Shown piece after piece: positions 12,230-46,767 of a stretch of DNA of 64,000 nt. The first letter of the stretch is position 1. Every line of letters starts with the position of its first letter. Both the position numbers and the translations under genes were made by a program. Source of the stretch: Acanthochromis polyacanthus (lineage: Eukaryota; Chordata; Actinopteri; Pomacentridae); NCBI RefSeq assembly GCF_021347895.1, contig NC_067122.1, positions 13,133,983-13,197,982 on the forward strand. The letters are read 5' to 3'. The notes beneath the pieces are model-generated. The model was not told where the DNA came from and made no database searches. It saw only the letters and a list, made by a program, of their open reading frames with translations.

Positions 12230-12782
12230 AACCCGGTCTCACGGGGATTCGTGAAACTGTCACGTAAGTTTTAGTTTCGGTTTCGGTTTCGTGCGCACCA
12301 ACACGATTTCGTCATGTTTTTCGTGCCGCTCACCACGAAATGTTTTTCGCTGTGGTAATCACATCTGAAAGTGGTTTATACCGGCGGATTCATGACGATC
12401 TAAGCTGTCCATCGGCGTATACTGCTTGTGTGATCGCGTTTGCGGCCGCCGGCCGCCGGACATTCTTGAAATTCCTATGCAAATTGGTAAGTGTACCACC
12501 GGCTTATGGTTAGGTTATGGTTAGGGTTATGGTTAGGGTTATGTTTAGGGACGATGTCATGCAAAATATAGCGTTGGATTCGCCACGGTTTTACATTAAA
12601 AATATAATATACACATTCTTTTGAAATACGTTCTGAGTGGCACGAAAAGTCCGCCGTTTAAAATACATTGGTGTGCATTTCGTGGTGAGCGGCACGAAAA
12701 ACATGACGAAATCGTGTTGGTGCACACGAAACCGAAACTAAAACTTACGTGACAGTTTCACGAATCCCCGTGAGATCGGGCT
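12230..12782. mobile_element. CpG-rich long-TIR non-autonomous DNA transposon
   Basis: About 550 bp with terminal inverted repeats of about 130 bp: left arm A(A)CCCGGTCTCACGGGG..., right arm the inverse of ...CCCCGTGAGATCGGGCT. They share the words TCGTGAAACTGTCACGTAAG and ACGATTTCGTCATGTTTTTC. The centre has TTAGGG-like words (ggttatggttagggttatgg) at about 12505-12550. No clear target duplication, so the superfamily is undecided. High CpG content in AT-rich surroundings suggests fairly recent arrival. The ORF at 12749 starts in its right end and is spurious. Confidence 0.75.
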
Positions 12783-14279
12783 GGAAGTTCACATGCTCAA
12801 AGACAATGAAAATGATCCTCAATAGCCTGTTTCAGAAGCATCAAATTCCTAAAACTGGTATTTCAGCTACTACAATGTCATTCAAGGCCATTTTTTGTGT
12901 TCAAACACCTAAAGACTTACAAACACAGAAGGAAGTACTGAGGAAGACTGTCATCTCTGGCTTTCATATCAATTGAGAATGAGAGACTCATAAAACTGAA
13001 GGGCCAGACAAATGAGTTTTATAATGCTGACACTAACATCTTTGTCAAGAAGGAGAGATGCCTCTTCAAATAAAGAAAGCAAGCCTAAACACAGTCTTTC
13101 TCTCTTGCTCTCTCACAGATGTCCACACAAACCGCCCACACTGTCATATCATCTCTGCTGTTAACCTTTGAATAGCAGCTTTGTGAGTGCAGTTTCTATT
13201 GTTGCTACCTCAGTTCAAGTGTTGTGGATTTTCATTTTTGTCGCTCTGTTGATAATTGTTTTTTTGTGTGGTGATAGCAGTGGTCTTTATGAAATATTAT
13301 CAGCCTACGTGGTCAAGGATCATGCGTTTGAATTACCTGTTCATAATAGCCCATGTCATGATGACCGTGTGGATAACATGAATTGTGGGGGAAGAGATGC
13401 TGCACATTTCAAATTTGTGGATCTGTGCAGATTATAAGTCTAATTGTAGTGAAATATTTGCTCTTTTTCCTTCTATGTCTGTTTGTTTCTGTTACAAAAA
13501 CAATTTTCCTGCAGTGTGATGAGATGAAGCCTATTGGGAAAATGTAGTCATGGTGATTGTCATAGGGTATTTGCTTAAGTTTGGCAATGGTTTGTTGTGA
13601 TCCTGAAGGACTCTCTTGTGCGCTGGCACGTATGAAATGAATGAAATGACAAAATCTCATGTCTGTCTGTCTGTTCAATTTGAAGGCAACAGCTGGCTGG
13701 TTAGCATTCAAGGCTAACTCATGCTTCTGTGTGCACAGGTCAATAAGCCGAAATCAGAAAGTCTGTGTTCATACTACCATAGGTCTTAATGCCTCGCCTG
13801 TCAAACCCCAAAAACACACAGGATAATTCTGAAAGTTTGGCTGTAACTTTTGTTGCACGTTACTCTGATTATTCCTGAGGTGTGCCGAGTACATTGATTG
13901 GGCATAGCACAAGATTTCTGGAGAACTTAGAGCTTCCCATTTTGTCTGTCCTATATCTGGGAAGGGAAGCATGTAAAATCCAAAGCACCTCCAAAGTCCA
14001 GCAGTGACTACATGAATTACACCTATGTTCATGAATTAGAAAGGTGTGGATGGGCAAGAATCTTCTTGTACAGTTTCTCTTCATACCAAGTATCTGTTTT
14101 AAGCAGCACTTGTTTTGTTGACACATGCACTTGTAGTGTGGATGGTCTGCATGGACCCTCATTGATTTGAGTGGGTAACAATATTTAAGTGATGTGTACC
14201 TTTGTGGAGGCAGAAAGCATGAATTGGCTTTAAGACTGGAAACCAGTGACCGTTAGTCTCTGGGGCTGATAAAGTAAAG

Positions 14280-14950
14280 CCATTGTGGAAATGCCAGAAC
14301 TGCAGTTCCACAAATGGCCACTTGAAGTTGACTCAAAAAGTGAGCCAATGACCACTGATTTTCATATTAAAATGTTCAACTTTGCAGCAGAAATACACAA
14401 GTTCACAGCCTGTGTGAAAAACTTTTTTGGTCTCCACAGCTTATTTCCCTTCTAGTGATAACTGTACTGGGGGTGGATTTTTATAGAGCTCATTTCTTTA
14501 AATACGTAATTGATAGAATGGCTCCTTTGTTTAAAAGGTGGGTGCCATCACAGGAAAGTCCATTCATGGCCCACCTCAGCTCCACTCATACTCTGCCTCT
14601 GCTCATTTTTGGAGTTAGGAGGAGTTATTCACGGCCAAGATGGTGACAGTTGGAGTCATTACACAAGAAATGCATTGGCACTGTCACAGAGTGTCTTGAC
14701 ATAAACTCAGTGGAAACATGAGAAGCTGGTTCTGTCCAGAGGTAACAAAATGCTCGCAGTGGTTCAAAGACACAAAGTGGTTGCTGGTCATCTAACATAA
14801 CCCCCAGTAACACCACAATGTACTTTTTTTCCTTTTGTTTTTTATATGGATCAAACAAATGAGCTGTACAGTGTAAATTAGTGAGCTTTACACTTGTGAA
14901 TAGATAGCTTTGGTCACCTTTGGATAGAGACAGTCAGACATTAGGATAGT
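14280..14950. repeat. decayed teleost interspersed repeats
   Basis: From 14280 to about 14690 the sequence (…ttcaactttgcagcagaaat…cacagcctgtgtg…ttttttggtctccacagctta…gaaagtccattcatggccca…) matches my memory of a repeat common in teleost genomes. From about 14700 to 14950, two inverted fragments of another teleost repeat follow: 'ctggttctgtccagaggtaa' forward, then 'aaattagtgagctttaca…cacctttggatagagacag' in reverse. Family names not assigned. Confidence 0.5.
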
Positions 14951-15419
14951 CTCCACTAATTCAATGCAAGAAAGCAAATAAGGATATTTCTCCAAATGTC
15001 GAACTGAAGGCCTTAAGAGTTGGGGATTAAAGGATGGGGAATGAAATGCCAGTGACATGAAACAGCCAATATTTTTGACATTTGCTTGCCCTTACTTTCT
15101 GTTTTAGAAATCTACTTAAGCTGTCAGGGCCAAGTATGAAGGACTTCAGGGAATGTGTCAAGCTACTATGTCCTTCAGCCATCCAAAGCAGTGAGCGGGA
15201 TCCTCTTGTTTTTTTTCTGTATCTATGCGGCCAAGATGTAAACGCCACCATCTTACATATGGGGGAAAAAAGACGATCAACAAAAAATATAAAGCAGGAT
15301 AAAGTTTAAAAATCTGGATCAGTATAAGAACAGCGAGATAACAGAGCAGAAACAAAGAATAGCATGAAATCACACACATATATACACTTACAGATTCCCA
15401 CACACTCTTTTTCATTACC

Positions 15420-15960
15420 AGGGGAGCCATACAATACAGAGGAGTTGATTAGGATTGCCGACAAAGGGACAGTAGGCTCCAGCTGCCTCTCTGAATTCAT
15501 TGTCATTAGCAGTGGAACACCAAGCCCTTTTCAAACTCATTAGTTGATAAAACAACCCTCTGATTTCCCATTAAAAAACCCATTCGTCCTCCATCACTGG
15601 CGATGCTCCCCCTCCACCGCATCCCTGCATTTCCACACCTTCAAAGCCACTCCTGAGACTGGGAAAGAAACGGCAGCTCTTATGCAATTTTTTTCCCAGT
15701 AAGTTCCTCTTAGATTTATTATGCAAGTGTGTATTTTAACAGGGAAGAACTGCGGCCGCGATAAAATGGCTTTATAAAGAGCCAAAAGTGCGGATGTGAA
15801 CTGGTTACTTATTTTACATCTGCAACATTTACAATGTGTATTATTGCAGAATTTGATTTCCTCTCGTGCTTTAAGGTTTCTTTCCTCTTGGGATTTTTGA
15901 GCTGATGGGGGCTATTAAAGAACTGAAATGGGAAAGTAATTGTGTGCCATGCAGTTATCC
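15420..15960. promoter_or_regulatory. candidate conserved non-coding element 3' of glra4
   Basis: Mixed-composition sequence with homeodomain-like words (ttcattgtcattagcagtgg; actcattagttgataaaac) and no coding signal, repeat or splice site. Conservation cannot be judged from one genome, so this is a guess from texture. Confidence 0.2.
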
Positions 15961-16084
15961 AGTGACCACATTTCTAATGCACTTCGCACAAGCATCTTTG
16001 AGCGCATCTATTTTAAAAGTAATCAGCTGAATATTCAGGTTAAAGAGAAGCAAAATCATTTCTTGTTTCCTGGCAGAATATCAA

Positions 16085-16090
16085 TTTATT
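16085..16090 (-). terminator. glra4: candidate glra4 polyadenylation signal
   Basis: TTTATT on the plus strand reads AATAAA on the minus strand. It is the first one I see below the stop codon and would give a 3' untranslated region of about 690 nt (16091-16781). That stretch contains no other gene-like feature. Distal signals are possible, for instance near 15717. Confidence 0.35.
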
Positions 16091-16781
16091 TAAATTTAGA
16101 CAAAAGGAAATACATATTTGTGCTTTGTGCAGTTTAATGAACAGCTTTGTTTATGTACACTTTTATACACTGTTTTTAGATATATAATCTCTTGTTACAC
16201 ATAGCTAAATTGAGTCGTCATCACTTATTGAATATTCATAAATATCAAAGACCCACTCCTCCCCCCTCCCCCACAGCCATATGCACCCATTTGAATAGTC
16301 TAAAGTTGTAAAAAAAACATTATTACTATTTTTTTTTAGTTGTCAAAAACATTCATTCAAAGCTGCGTAGTGTCAAAATTCAAGTCAGTATGTCTCATTC
16401 AGCCAGGATCATCTTCTCTGAGCTCCATCATCTGAACCAAAGGTCACGAACGCACGAGTACCAGCAGTGTTTTGTCTTTGTTGTAATCCAGACGAGTCCA
16501 ACCAAGACAGATAGGAGAGGGTAATAACAAACAACACCAGTCTGAATCTGCGCAGCTTAACCCAGTCTTTCCTCTTAATCACTCCTTATCTGAGATCCTG
16601 AAGACGCACCTGAGCACAGAGTGTTTTTTAAAATTTTTTAGCAGTGGTTCTGAGAGGCACATACTATATGCCCCTTGACACGTTTCCTCACTGTAATGTA
16701 GATCTGACAGGCAGTTTTGGTTCTGAGAGAAGGAAAAAAAAACAAAGTAAAATGTAACATCTGGTATCGGCAAAGAGCGTT

Positions 16782-38829
<22,048 letters not shown>

Positions 38830-39311
38830 CTGAAAATACCCAGGGAAGGAGGCAGAGACATGGGGAAAAAATACAAAGAGAGAGGATTTGAAAAACAGTA
38901 GAGCAGGAGTGCATGTATGTATGAGAGGTAGCAGTGGGGGTGGTGGGAAAAAATAATGAGAATCCAACAGAATGAGGAGCAAACTGCTAGTCAGCCATCA
39001 GCAAAAAATACCCAGTAGTAGGTGGGAAATGAGGGTGAAAAATGATGACCGAACGGCTTGCCTCAGCTGGCAACTAAAAGCTTATCTATTTCGCATCATG
39101 TCTGAGAATTATTGTGGTTGTTCGGCCCTAACTACAGAGACGCAAAAAAGAAACAGAGGTAAACTTGTCCCTTTTCTGTGCTTCCCACTGCTCGCGGCTT
39201 AGCAGTGGTAAAGCTTGACAGATTGATGGCTCAATTGTAATGCTGTGAATGTCACACCGGGGAGAGGAAGGAGTTCATACGAGCTCCAGTGAGGCTCCGG
39301 CAGCCACTGAC

Positions 39312-39433
39312 AGGAATAACCAACAGGCCAGAGTGAAAGTAAAGACAAGACGAGCGACAGAGGGTGATCTTAAGGAAAAAGCAAAGGAAGACAGAATGCT
39401 CTTTAAACGAGGAAACTCTGGTTCATAATACAT
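39312..39433 (-). CDS. glra4: candidate glra4 exon 1: signal peptide
   Basis: Possible first coding exon. An ATG at 39433 reads 40 codons on the minus strand and ends with a strongly hydrophobic run (LVFTFTLACWLF). A GT dinucleotide (gtcagt) after 39312 stops the exon two bases into a codon, exactly the phase exon 2 needs. The join would read ...[16 protein letters not shown], a believable signal peptide with cleavage near SSC. Against it: the region before the hydrophobic core is unusually long (about 28 residues), the donor is weak, and the intron would be only about 480 bp. A pyrimidine-rich stretch ending cttaag inside it could also be an acceptor, giving a shorter exon with the ATG further upstream. 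The true exon 1 may instead lie many kilobases above. Confidence 0.33.
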
Positions 39434-42400
39434 TTGATTTCTGTCTGGCCCCTGCTGTTGCGCAGCATATTGCACCCCATGGTTTTTATACAACTGTAAA
39501 CAGTTCACGATCTGTCATGATCTAAAGCTCTGGAGTACAAATAGCAGGTTCAATCCCCTCTGAGGCACAGCTCTGCTGATGTGCTGTGTTCTCATGAGTG
39601 TGTGTGTGTGTGTGTGTGGGACAGTCACTGATCCACCAATCTTACGGCCTCTTAGCTGTATTTAGACTCACATAAACCGCACAGTCAGGGGCTACAGGAT
39701 GGGGGAGTTTGTGGAGGATATTTTTGGATTTTCAAGAGTGAACCTGAGGTGATCCTGAGATATATTCAATTTGTGATACAGGAGGCTCGAGTTAGGAATT
39801 GAAAATGAAGCTATAGTGATGGCTATTGCTGTGTATCGTGTTAGATTTATGAAGTCCACTTTCCAAAACCAGACATCCACTTGTACTTGATATTTTATCA
39901 TACCAGCAACAATACTTGGGCATATTTCGTGTTTATATTCGATACAGACTTTTTACTGACACACATTTATCCTTCCTCTGCTCGTTCGTGATTGGCTAAT
40001 GATTCTCAGCCTTCAGATAGAAACCAGCATGCTGCCAATTCCTCAGTTTCCTTCAAGAGGAACTGACATTTTTCAGTGTCTGAATTTTAATGAACACAGC
40101 CAGCTGTACGTATCAGCCGACTAATTGTTAAGTATTGCATCGGCAGTGATTATACTGTAATCACTGTACTGTTATTGGCACAGAACACAAGCTCTAAACA
40201 CTGACGGCAAAGCTGCAGGTTGCATCAAGATGACCTCTTATTTCTTTAATTTATCATTTCTCCACAGGACAAAACATGCCATACATGCATAATTCATATG
40301 ATAATTAAATTTAAATTGAATAAAGAATTCATCAAATTCTTTATCATGTGTCACCACTATAGTTAAAGCTGGTTTATGTTTAGACACATGCACTACTTTA
40401 AGGTTTGGAAAAAATGGTGGGCTTGATTTAAAGGAAACTGTAAGGTCAGAAAAGGATTGTGGTCACTGTTTAAAGAACACAATGTTGATTGCTGGTACAT
40501 TATGAGATATGGTCTTCTGTGTCAGAGTTGGATGTTTTCAGCACAAATTCCCACTTGGATGGACTATAAGAGGCAGTGCAATTATAATGAGATACTGCTT
40601 GTGCCTTTTGCTCCTAATGAGAGAAGAGGCGTAATTTCAGGGGCTGAATAAGCTCCTTGTAAAGTAAAATTAAACAGAAGTTTGTTTCTAGTGAGGGTGG
40701 AATCTTTTATTAACATGTTAGCACATTGCCATGCCTTATTTAAAGTGTGTTCCCACTTTATACAATGAAAAGTGGGAGTGAATAGATACAGATTTGTTTC
40801 AGGAATCTACACTGCTAAAAAAAAAAAAAAAATCTTAGCCACAAATTTTTGACAAGAGAAGAAAGGACAATCGGGTGGGGGGGAACGTCGGGGGCAAAGT
40901 CTAAGCTGTCAGACAAATACAAAGGCTCACTTCACACATATACAGTCATTGTAGATGTTAATACATCTAGTTAGTACATCTTAACAATGCTGTTTATGAC
41001 AAAGCAACACAGACGGCAAAAAAAGCTCTCACATGCACTTTGTGTTTAGCCTGAGTCTTTAGATTGTCAACATAAGTTAACTGCAAACACTGTTGTCATT
41101 CTTGAACTGCTGCTGGTTGTTGGCTTCAGTTAAACATTCATGTAAAAACCACTTCCTGCACAGATCCATAGCAGCTGCAATTTAAAGTCTAAATGTATGA
41201 GTTGTTTTACAGATATGATGATATACTTCAAGTTGCTAGCAACTGCTAGCAACTTCAGCTCAACCTGCTACATTTATGTTTGTACTCTCACTGTAGTATG
41301 ACTCACCAGATCTAAACTTGTCACTGACTCCGCATTTCTCCTCCACTTCCGCTATCTGTGTTTTACTGGTTTCAAACCCACTTTACAACAGGAAATAACA
41401 ACAACAACCTCCAGGCTGCAACCTGCCAGACTGAAAATTTAAAGTTTAGTAGAGAACTTAGATTGTGCAGTGAGGATGGGAAGTGCATTAGCTATTTTTT
41501 AAATTACAGTTCTTACCTCCCTGCATGCAAATGTTCCATCAAAACAATTTCCACATCACTATTTTGAACACTACCGCAGCCTTATTTTAGCTCCTCTCAA
41601 TACGATTGTGATTGGTTTAGAGAAAGACAAACAAGCTAGAGAGGTTTTTTCCAACAATATCAGAATGATAATAATGTGCAGTCAGAACATTCTTTTCTGC
41701 AGAATGGGCTGGCTAAGTGAAACTAATACTGCTGTAGCTTTGGTGCCTAAAATTAACCAAGCAGCCGAGGAAAATGGAACTTAAGTCTAGACTAGTCTTC
41801 AGGGTGAAAGTCTGGTGTCACCACCTACACTTCATCCTCTTTACACAGACTTTATGGCTCACTGAAGTGGAAGAAAATCCTTCTTTCAAAATATGATTGA
41901 GAATGAAGTTTAGCTCTACAGGAACATAGTTTATTGGAGACAGGGCTGGCTGTGCAAGTCAGTCTTTCTCGTACTTTAAAACTCCACTCTCGTTGGTCCC
42001 CTGACTCTACTCTGCTCTTCTTCCGCTGTGTAGTGATCCTGATGTTACAGTATATTGGTGCCACTTTCATCCTTCTCACACACACTCGGCTACAAACACA
42101 TGGGGAGCACACAGGGAGATGGATTGATGGTCAGACTCCTACTTGCAGTGAGCCACTAATCACAAACAGTCTTTCTTGGATTGTGTCTCTTTCACAAACC
42201 AATACAGAACAATAAGACGTCCTGCTTGGAGAAAAGTGTGATTTTTCTCTCACAGGTGGTCACAAGCATTGGAAGAAAAATGAATGTGACAGTAAACAGT
42301 TTCGTCTTTAAGAAATCCTGACATAAGAAAAATGATTCTATGGCACGTGTTGATTTCATAATGCTTTCTGATCACGGATGAATGGGTCCGTTAGATGGCA

Positions 42401-45400
42401 TTTGTGGCAAGAAAATCATAAAGGGGTTAATCATAGTCAGCGCTCAGTCTTAACATGGAAAGCCTCCAGTAAGTCTATAAGAAAAGGTTCACTGCTTCCT
42501 CCTATAATAACATGAGTCAGTGCAACGAAGTCTAAACTGTTTACCAAGACTTCCACATTGTATTCTAGTGAAACAGTGTCGATCTGTGGAGCTGAGTGCG
42601 AGTCATGTCTTCTTGTTGACGGTAACAATCACAGTATGAGATTCCTCCGCTACAAAATTCACTTTATATTAATGGCTCAAGACAGTGATCTGCATATGGT
42701 CAGTGCAGTAAATATTTATTCAGTGACTGTGATGAAAACATATTCTCTACATCTATCAGTGTTTCTCTCTTGTCTAGATTATTGATGTTTGCTGATTATT
42801 ATTTGATTAAATAGCATTTTTATGAGAATCATAACCACCACTAGTTGCTTTTTTCCTCCATGCTTACTATCAATTCAGTCAAACGCAATCACAAGGCAGA
42901 ATCTTCAATTTCCAGGTTCATTGCATCATATAGAGAGCTAATAGAGCTGCTTTCCAACAAAAACATGTCTTATATGCGCATCTTCTTCTTGTCCTTGCCG
43001 TCAACAATACACCCACATGGCACAATATCTGCATTCCTACTTATAGAACTAATATTTTTGGCTTCCTGTAATTTTCCTCCACCGTGCCTCAAGAGCAGAA
43101 ATTTTGGGTTGACCCAGCCTGGTCATCAAGCCAGGTCTTTAGGATACAAACGGATAAATTCATAACATTTAGAAAACATTGGCAAATATCTTGTCATACG
43201 CAACAGTTTCTATAAATTCAACATCACTGATATTACCAGAGGAACGCAAAGGCCAAAAGTACAAATATTTTGGTTATGTGAATAAAAAGACCATTTTACT
43301 TCCATAATGCTATTCAGAGAATAATCGCAGTGTAAGTAAATGCTTTGCGGTGAGATCTACCGCTGAACTTCTCACCCTCAGCTGTAGGCAGAGCTGTGGG
43401 TTTATGCTATCCCTCAGGGCCTGTATCACCTCTCCATCAGCCCTCATGCATTTCTAATTGGACTCCTTCCTATTGTGTATTAAGCCACAATGGGACCTTA
43501 TATCACAGGGAGGGTGAAGGAAAAAACAGCCCAAGACCACGAGTGTCAAAACAATTTTATCTTTAAGTTTCTGGCACAAATCCACCCATTTGAAAATGCC
43601 ACTTGTGTTCAGACTAATAACTCCTGACAGAGATTTTAGCTATAGTGAAGGAGGTTTAGGAAAAACTGAACTCCTTCCAAAGATTGACATCTTTATTGGC
43701 AAACAGTCTACACTGTCTCACACAATTATTTTTGGACGTTAAGTCTTTTGAGGTTAATGTACTGTACAGCAGTCACTCTTAAAACGATTCCTACAGGTTC
43801 TATTGATTATAAAACTACAAGCGGAACTGCAAGAGTCTCCTCAGAACCTTTCAAAACTAAATTATGTGATTCTTTGTCTGAATGATTCAATTATTAAGAT
43901 GCTCTTTGCTGACATTTAATTAGCCTGACCTTTTGCTTCCCCCTGCATCCGTTTCATTTCAGCATCCGTGCCAGACTGCTGTCGAGAATACGTAACAACT
44001 CTTTCTGCTCTTCCATTAGAGAGCGAGTTTTGACTGTCACACGCTTGTTAGCAAGTGACTTCATTTAGCTTTGAAAGTAAAGCTAATTCAAAGCTGAAAT
44101 GCAACATAATACTGTGCATCTTTATTGGTTTCATTGACAAACCATTACTTCTTTATGTATTGAACCTCTGTAAGAGGAAGGTTATATTGACATGGGAAAC
44201 ATGGTTTTAATCCCAGGACTTGTCCATGCAAAGTAATTAGACCCAAAGATTCAGCACTTTTGTTCTGGATGACATTTGTATGGCAGCTATTCATCATCCT
44301 GTTCTCACATGAACTCAAGTCAATGCAACCTGCAAGAGGGAAACGCTGTTATGACAAACCTGTCAGGACTTTGCTGTCAGCAGATCAGCCATGGGAACCT
44401 ACTGCATGTGCAACTAATCTGAAGAGCTAGTCAGCATTTGATTACTGTTCCACTCCACCTGGCCCTAAACAAAAAAATTCAGTCAGCCATTCATTTTGAT
44501 CAAAGTAACAGGCTCACCATGTGTACGCATGACCAGCGGTTCAGGAGAACAACATGTCGTCATTAATTTTCTGAAGACATAGATGCATGGACCAGTGCTG
44601 GACATGGTTTTCTTGTTTTGCAATTTTTCCTCACAGGAAAATGCTTCTTAAGTAGTGGGTGGCTTTGTCTGTAATAATAGAAATGCACTATTATGCGTGG
44701 TAATATTTTAGAAAAGGTATTTATCTAAAATCCTTTTGTAAAGACTTGATCAGAGCGAGCTGAAAAACATTATGAGCATTGAACACTGTGAACTCAAGTG
44801 GAATTTCATGTTATTTTAGCATGTGAACTAAAAGGACTTGCCTCTGTTAAAGTGATGTAGCCTGAGTTATTTTGATGGTAGTGAAGGAGGAAGTCGGGTA
44901 ACAATGTTTCGGAACAACATCTGAGTAGGTAGAAAGATGGGACGGATGAATGGGTCAACAAAATTTTGGATTTTATGTTTCCAAAAAAGCATGATAATGA
45001 TGACTGCATCATCTTATCCATGTGTTTTATAATTAATGTTTCAATAAAAGGGGAAAGAGAAATTGTTATTTTAACCCAAATCATGATGATTTTGATCGAA
45101 CCTCAAAGTGGTTCGAATCTTTTGGGGGTTTTTGTTAAAAGAAATTAAATATCTAAAAAGTGAAAAAGGCTGCTTAAAGCAATGAGCCTACAGAGTAAAA
45201 ATAACCTGAATTTGCATCTCCTCTCAGTTTCACAGACCTTTATTGGCAGTTTTGAGGTCACTGTTATCTGCATAGCCTGCAATTTTACTGTTGTCTTTCA
45301 CTCTCATATCAACATTTGCAACAACAGTAGTTAACTGTTTTTAATAAACAAATAAACTTAATAAACCCACTGTACACTGTTTGCTTTCCAAATGGGAGAT

Positions 45401-46360
45401 AGATGTAGTTACCTAATGAACACGGTGGAGGATTTAGCAGATAGATATTTCACTCAGTGGTTGGAGGAGACCAAAAATGTACCAGAAAGAGAGCAAATAT
45501 TGGACTTGCATTTGTTTACTAGACAGAAACCTGACTTCAAATAAATGCTGCTGGGTCCTGCTGGAAATCAAAATAGGCAACCACTTGCAAACAAATTTAT
45601 CATTTCATATTGAGCAGTGATGCATCAATGTTGTGTTCACAATTTGTATTTGAAAAATCTTTTTTCAACTCATTTTTGGTAGGTTCTAGTATTTACTTTT
45701 TCCAAACTATGATCTTTATGATCTTTGCCTACTACTGGATAAGCCTGTTCAAATCTTTCATAGTGTTGTAACATCATTAAATAAATTTATTTTTAAACCA
45801 GTACCAACAAATGTTATTGTCCTGCTGATAAGGGCAATGGATAAGACAATGCCTTTGTGTGCTGCTCTCGGGGGAATGGACAGTGTATTTTATTGTTTAA
45901 TTGGCCTTTTGTGGCTTCCACATCCTTACTTTCCAGCTCACATTCAATGCACTCTCCTTCCTGCATTTTCCTTGAATCTTGGCACTGGATTTAAACCATG
46001 AGGGGTATGCAGAATTGTCCAATATTGATATCATTTCCAGGGATACTGTGCTGTTGCAGGTATGAAAAGTACAAAATCCTGTAAAAATGTGTAATGTTGC
46101 ATTTCAGTGACCAAAGTGCTCAGGCAAAGACTGAATAGGAGCATAACCTGAGAAGTGGTGTCCGTTTCCAGTGTAGAGCATGATTTAGTTACAGGGCATA
46201 CACTGCATAAGCACAGTGAAAGAAGCCAGAGGTGTCATTCTGTATATATTACATACGGTTCAAATGTATAAGGACATAAATGGACTGTGGGGGAGGCAAG
46301 GTCAGCAAGAAACCAACAATTCTTTTCTGCAAAATTCATTGCTTCCCCTTTTTCTCACAA
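39434..46360. other. 5' flank or intron 1 of glra4; no gene recognised
   Basis: If exon 1 is near 39.4 kb this is upstream flank, otherwise it lies in intron 1. Contains a poly-A run near 40817-40831, a 12-bp-arm palindrome at 41230-41255, and a mixed-composition stretch at about 43350-43530 with homeodomain- and SOX-like words (atgcatttctaattgg; cctattgtgtattaa), a possible regulatory element. No protein-like ORF. Confidence 0.45.
39599..39618. repeat. short (TG)n microsatellite
   Basis: About ten TG units just upstream of the candidate glra4 exon 1. Confidence 0.9.
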
Positions 46361-46368
46361 CATAAATC

Positions 46369-46759
46369 TAGGGCTGCAACTAACGACTCGTCGGCTAATC
46401 GTCTGAGTGCGATACATCTTCAGAAGCGGAAGTGAGCGCGCAATGCAACAGAAATCACCGTCCCACCGGAGCGCGGAACACAGATGGACATCAGCGCTGC
46501 ATCGTGCATATATTCTGTATGCACGATACAGCGCGGACATCCACGATCTATCGTAAACGCGGATGTCAGCGTTTACTATACAGCTGTATCTAAACGCAGA
46601 CATCCGCGCTGCATCGTGCATACATAGTATATGCACGATGCAGCGCCGATGTCCATCTGTGTTCGGACGGTGATTTCTGTTGCATTGCACACTCACTTCC
46701 GCTTTTGATGACGTATCGTGCTCAGACGATTAGCCGATGTGTAGTTAGTCGCAGCCCTA
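46369..46759. mobile_element. hAT fold-back MITE with nested hairpins
   Basis: 391 bp, bounded by TAGGGCTGCAACTAACGA and its inverse (…tagttagtcgcagcccta), flanked by perfect 8-bp duplications CATAAATC (46361-46368 and 46760-46767). The terminus is that of a widespread fish hAT group. Inside are two hairpins (46494-46534 and 46606-46646), each with about 16-bp arms gcgctgcatcgtgcat, plus a central imperfect palindrome. It is GC-rich against its surroundings. The minus-strand ORF over it (46355-46696) is a by-product and encodes no transposase. Confidence 0.9.
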
Positions 46760-46767
46760 CATAAATC

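Noticed and set aside
38830..38876. Start of translation at the Met upstream of exon 2 ([13 protein letters not shown])
   Set aside because: A strong acceptor separates it from exon 2 and the leader is not signal-peptide-like.
46355..46696. 113-codon minus-strand ORF
   Set aside because: Lies inside a fold-back hAT MITE and mirrors its inverted repeats; no transposase motifs.
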